Origin: Candidatus Sulfotelmatobacter sp.
Lineage (GTDB): Bacteria > Acidobacteriota > Terriglobia > Terriglobales > Acidobacteriaceae
Assembly (NCBI GenBank): GCA_030041475.1
Contig: JASHNU010000099.1
Coordinates: forward strand, 1-56,722
Direction: 5' to 3'
Length of the DNA stretch: 56,722 bases
Position numbers and translations under genes: made by a program. Below, one piece after another: positions 55,077-56,722 of this stretch. Position 1 is the first letter of the stretch. Each line of letters starts with the position of its first letter. The notes beneath the pieces are model-generated. The model did no database searches. It saw only the letters and a program-made list of their open reading frames with translations, and had not been told where the DNA came from.

Positions 55077-55814
55077 ATGGGCTCATTGGCACCAGGACAA
55101 CATGCGTGGAGCGAGGCGCACAGACCCTACCCCACTACGTTGCCAGTGCGTACCTACGTGTGGGAGCTGCCGGTGCGGGTTTCGCACTGGTTCATTGTTC
55201 TGTCCATTGCCGTGCTCTCTTTCACCGGCTATTACATGCACAATCCGTTCATCGTGGCGACCAGCCGCACTCAGTTTCTGATGGCGAGGATTCGCTTCAT
55301 CCATGAGATAGCAGCGGCGGTGTTCATCAGCGCCTTTATCCTGCGAATGTACTGGTTCTTCGTGGGCAATGACTGGTCGAGCTGGCGATCGTTCTGGCCC
55401 ATTCATAAGCGGCAGTGGCGAGGCATGGGACAAATGGTCGCCTACTACAGCTTTCTCAAAAAAGACCTTGTGCATCACGTGGGTCACAATGCACTGGCCG
55501 CGGTCACTTATCTGCTGATGTTCACCTTCATGCTGCTTGAGATCATTACCGGTCTCACGCTGTATACCTGGGTGCGTGGTTCCTGGTTGCTGGGATGGCT
55601 GTTCCGCTGGATCCCGGGAGTAATCGATATCCAGCATTTGCGGCTGTTGCACTTCTGCATCATGTTCACATTTTTCGCGTTCGTGATTCACCATGTGTAC
55701 AGCGCTGTGCTGGTTTCGTGGGAAGAACGCAACGGGCTGATCGAAAGCATCTTCACGGGATACAAATTCGTCCCCCGCCACGAGCTGGAAGAAGATGCGA
55801 AGCTGCCGAAGTGA
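55077..55814 (+). CDS. Hydrogenase cytochrome b subunit (HyaC-like)
   Basis: 245 residues with AAGGAGG before ATG 55077. Four membrane helices with His pairs for two b hemes (VSHWFIVLS, RFIHEIAAA, HNALAAVTYLL, LLHFCIMFTFFAFVIHHVY). It takes electrons from the small subunit to the quinone pool. Same family as HyaC/HupC. Third gene of the unit, overlapping or abutting the protease start (GTGA at 55811). It means this hydrogenase has its own quinone route independent of the NrfD module. Confidence 0.92.
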   Translation: MGSLAPGQHAWSEAHRPYPTTLPVRTYVWELPVRVSHWFIVLSIAVLSFTGYYMHNPFIVATSRTQFLMARIRFIHEIAAAVFISAFILRMYWFFVGNDWSSWRSFWPIHKRQWRGMGQMVAYYSFLKKDLVHHVGHNALAAVTYLLMFTFMLLEIITGLTLYTWVRGSWLLGWLFRWIPGVIDIQHLRLLHFCIMFTFFAFVIHHVYSAVLVSWEERNGLIESIFTGYKFVPRHELEEDAKLPK

Positions 55815-55819
55815 GCGAC

Positions 55820-56317
55820 ATGAGGGCTGCAACGGCCAAGACAGTAGTACTCGGGCTGGGCAACATACTGCACGGCGACGATGGTGCGGGAGCGCAGGCC
55901 ATCAGCCGGTTGCGCGCAGATCCAAGAGTGCCCACTGATGTGTCGCTCGTGGAGGGGGGAACGCTGGGCCTCGAGTTGCTTCCCCATGTCTGGGACTGCT
56001 CTCGCCTGATCGTGATCGATGCGGTGGATGTCGGCGAGCCGGCCGGCACGCTTGTCCGGATGTCTGGGGAGGAACTTAATTCCCTGCCGGGCAACAGCAC
56101 CGTCCACCAGCTGGGAGTCTCTGATCTGCTGGTCGCGTTGCGAATGCTGGCCGAGCGGCAGCCGGAGGTAGTGCTCCTCGGCGTGCAGCCACTGAGCACT
56201 GATTGGTCCTGCGAGTTGTCCCCTCCGGTTGCGGCCGCCACTGACTTCTTGGTGGAGGCCACCCTGCGGGAGTTGCAGCCGCTAGCAGAGCCTAACGTTG
56301 TTGACGCCAATAGTTAA
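55820..56317 (+). CDS. Hydrogenase maturation endopeptidase (HyaD/HybD family)
   Basis: 165 residues from ATG 55820; GTG 55811, which overlaps the cytochrome b stop by four bases, is the alternative. Nickel-checking residues: LGLGNILHGDDG (Asp near 16-20), IDAVD and TVHQLG with His. This cytoplasmic protease clips the C-terminal tail of the large subunit after Ni insertion. The cognate cut site is DPCLACAVH. Fourth gene in the unit. Confidence 0.93.
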   Translation: MRAATAKTVVLGLGNILHGDDGAGAQAISRLRADPRVPTDVSLVEGGTLGLELLPHVWDCSRLIVIDAVDVGEPAGTLVRMSGEELNSLPGNSTVHQLGVSDLLVALRMLAERQPEVVLLGVQPLSTDWSCELSPPVAAATDFLVEATLRELQPLAEPNVVDANS

Positions 56318-56345
56318 ATAAGCGCGATCAAGGGGTTGGAAGCAG

Positions 56346-56722
56346 ATGCTTCGCTCGACCCGCACAACTTCAGCCCCTAAACCTTGGTTCATCTGCCTGT
56401 GCGCTGTTGGGCTCTTGGGGGCGGGGTCGTCCGGCTGCTCCAATTCCGAGAGCCGGCGAGCCGAGGCCGTCGCTCGCGGGCAGCACTTGTTTGAAATGCA
56501 CTGCAGCGGCTGCCACGGCCGGCGCAGGCTCGACATGGGGAGGGTTCCCCCTGACCTGCATGGCATTTTCGACGGTAAATTCCTGCCCAGCGGGAGATCC
56601 GCCACAGACGAGGTTGTTCGCTCCACGATTCTGACCGGACGAAGCGGCATCATGCCTCCTTTCGAAGGAAACCTGAGCGACGAAAGCATTGATGACATCA
56701 TCCTCTATCTCCACACGCTCAA
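56346..56722 (+). CDS. Lipoprotein cytochrome c, 3' end outside window
   Basis: 125 codons visible, no stop. Signal ends in a lipobox (LLGAGSSGC), so it should be lipid-anchored. One heme site CSGCH, a candidate sixth ligand Met in SGIMPPFEG, and DDIILYLHTL at the edge, all as in class I monoheme cytochromes. Placed 28 bases after the maturation protease, so co-transcribed with the hydrogenase. It could accept electrons at the outer face or link to the terminal oxidase. Partial. Confidence 0.85.
   Translation, partial: MLRSTRTTSAPKPWFICLCAVGLLGAGSSGCSNSESRRAEAVARGQHLFEMHCSGCHGRRRLDMGRVPPDLHGIFDGKFLPSGRSATDEVVRSTILTGRSGIMPPFEGNLSDESIDDIILYLHTL

Overview
The window reads as a chromosomal piece of an Acidobacteriota bacterium of the Terriglobia/Koribacter type (inference). 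The grounds are moderately high G+C, paired TolC-like proteins, an S53 protease, a VWFA-related secreted protein, a very large BNR-repeat protein, a CpsB/YwqE-type PHP protein, and dispersed intergenic palindromic repeats. I recognise no tRNA, rRNA, CRISPR array, transposase, prophage or defence locus.

Layout. 1-950: two different mreB genes, both truncated and joined head to head through a 16-base microhomology. 1062-14698: housekeeping and cell-envelope genes (FecR-domain protein, GT39 transferase, M3 peptidase, aldehyde dehydrogenase, S53 protease, aminotransferase, CpsB-like PHP hydrolase, peptidoglycan-binding protein, HtrA). 14894-26469: mostly minus-strand metabolic genes (amidohydrolase, M20 peptidase, PanE-like reductase plus DRE-TIM lyase/synthase pair, zinc-ribbon protein, sulfotransferase, DinB, cupin, NTF2-like, aldehyde dehydrogenase, CPBP protease, truA). 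26887-34041: tandem TolC paralogues, a WaaE-like GT2, and an acyl-CoA mutase large subunit whose specificity residues point to isobutyryl-CoA rather than methylmalonyl-CoA. 34242-42941: VWFA protein and partner, serine hydrolase, DUF169 protein, 1077-residue BNR protein, polytopic membrane protein.

42978-56722 is the most interesting part. Three transcription units appear to form one energy and nitrogen module. (a) A minus-strand operon encodes a tetraheme cytochrome c, a four-cluster Fe-S protein and an NrfD/HybB membrane subunit. (b) A minus-strand operon encodes ornithine carbamoyltransferase, carbamate kinase, an ATCase-like carbamoyltransferase with altered acceptor-site residues, and ornithine aminotransferase. 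(c) A plus-strand operon encodes a group 1 membrane-bound [NiFe] hydrogenase (small and large subunits, cytochrome b, maturation protease, cytochrome c running off the end). Upstream of each unit lies a GTGA-N6-TCAC site of CRP/FNR-family geometry (45601-45614, 50223-50236, 52090-52103), which suggests shared control. The hydrogenase small subunit has Asn where the second proximal-cluster Cys is expected (C63-A-G-N66).

Working model (inference): H2 electrons pass through the Fe-S chain to cytochrome b/quinone and possibly to the tetraheme/NrfD module. The carbamoyl-phosphate operon yields ATP from citrulline-type compounds, and its intermediate is also the known source of the hydrogenase CN ligands via HypF. 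No hyp genes are in the window.
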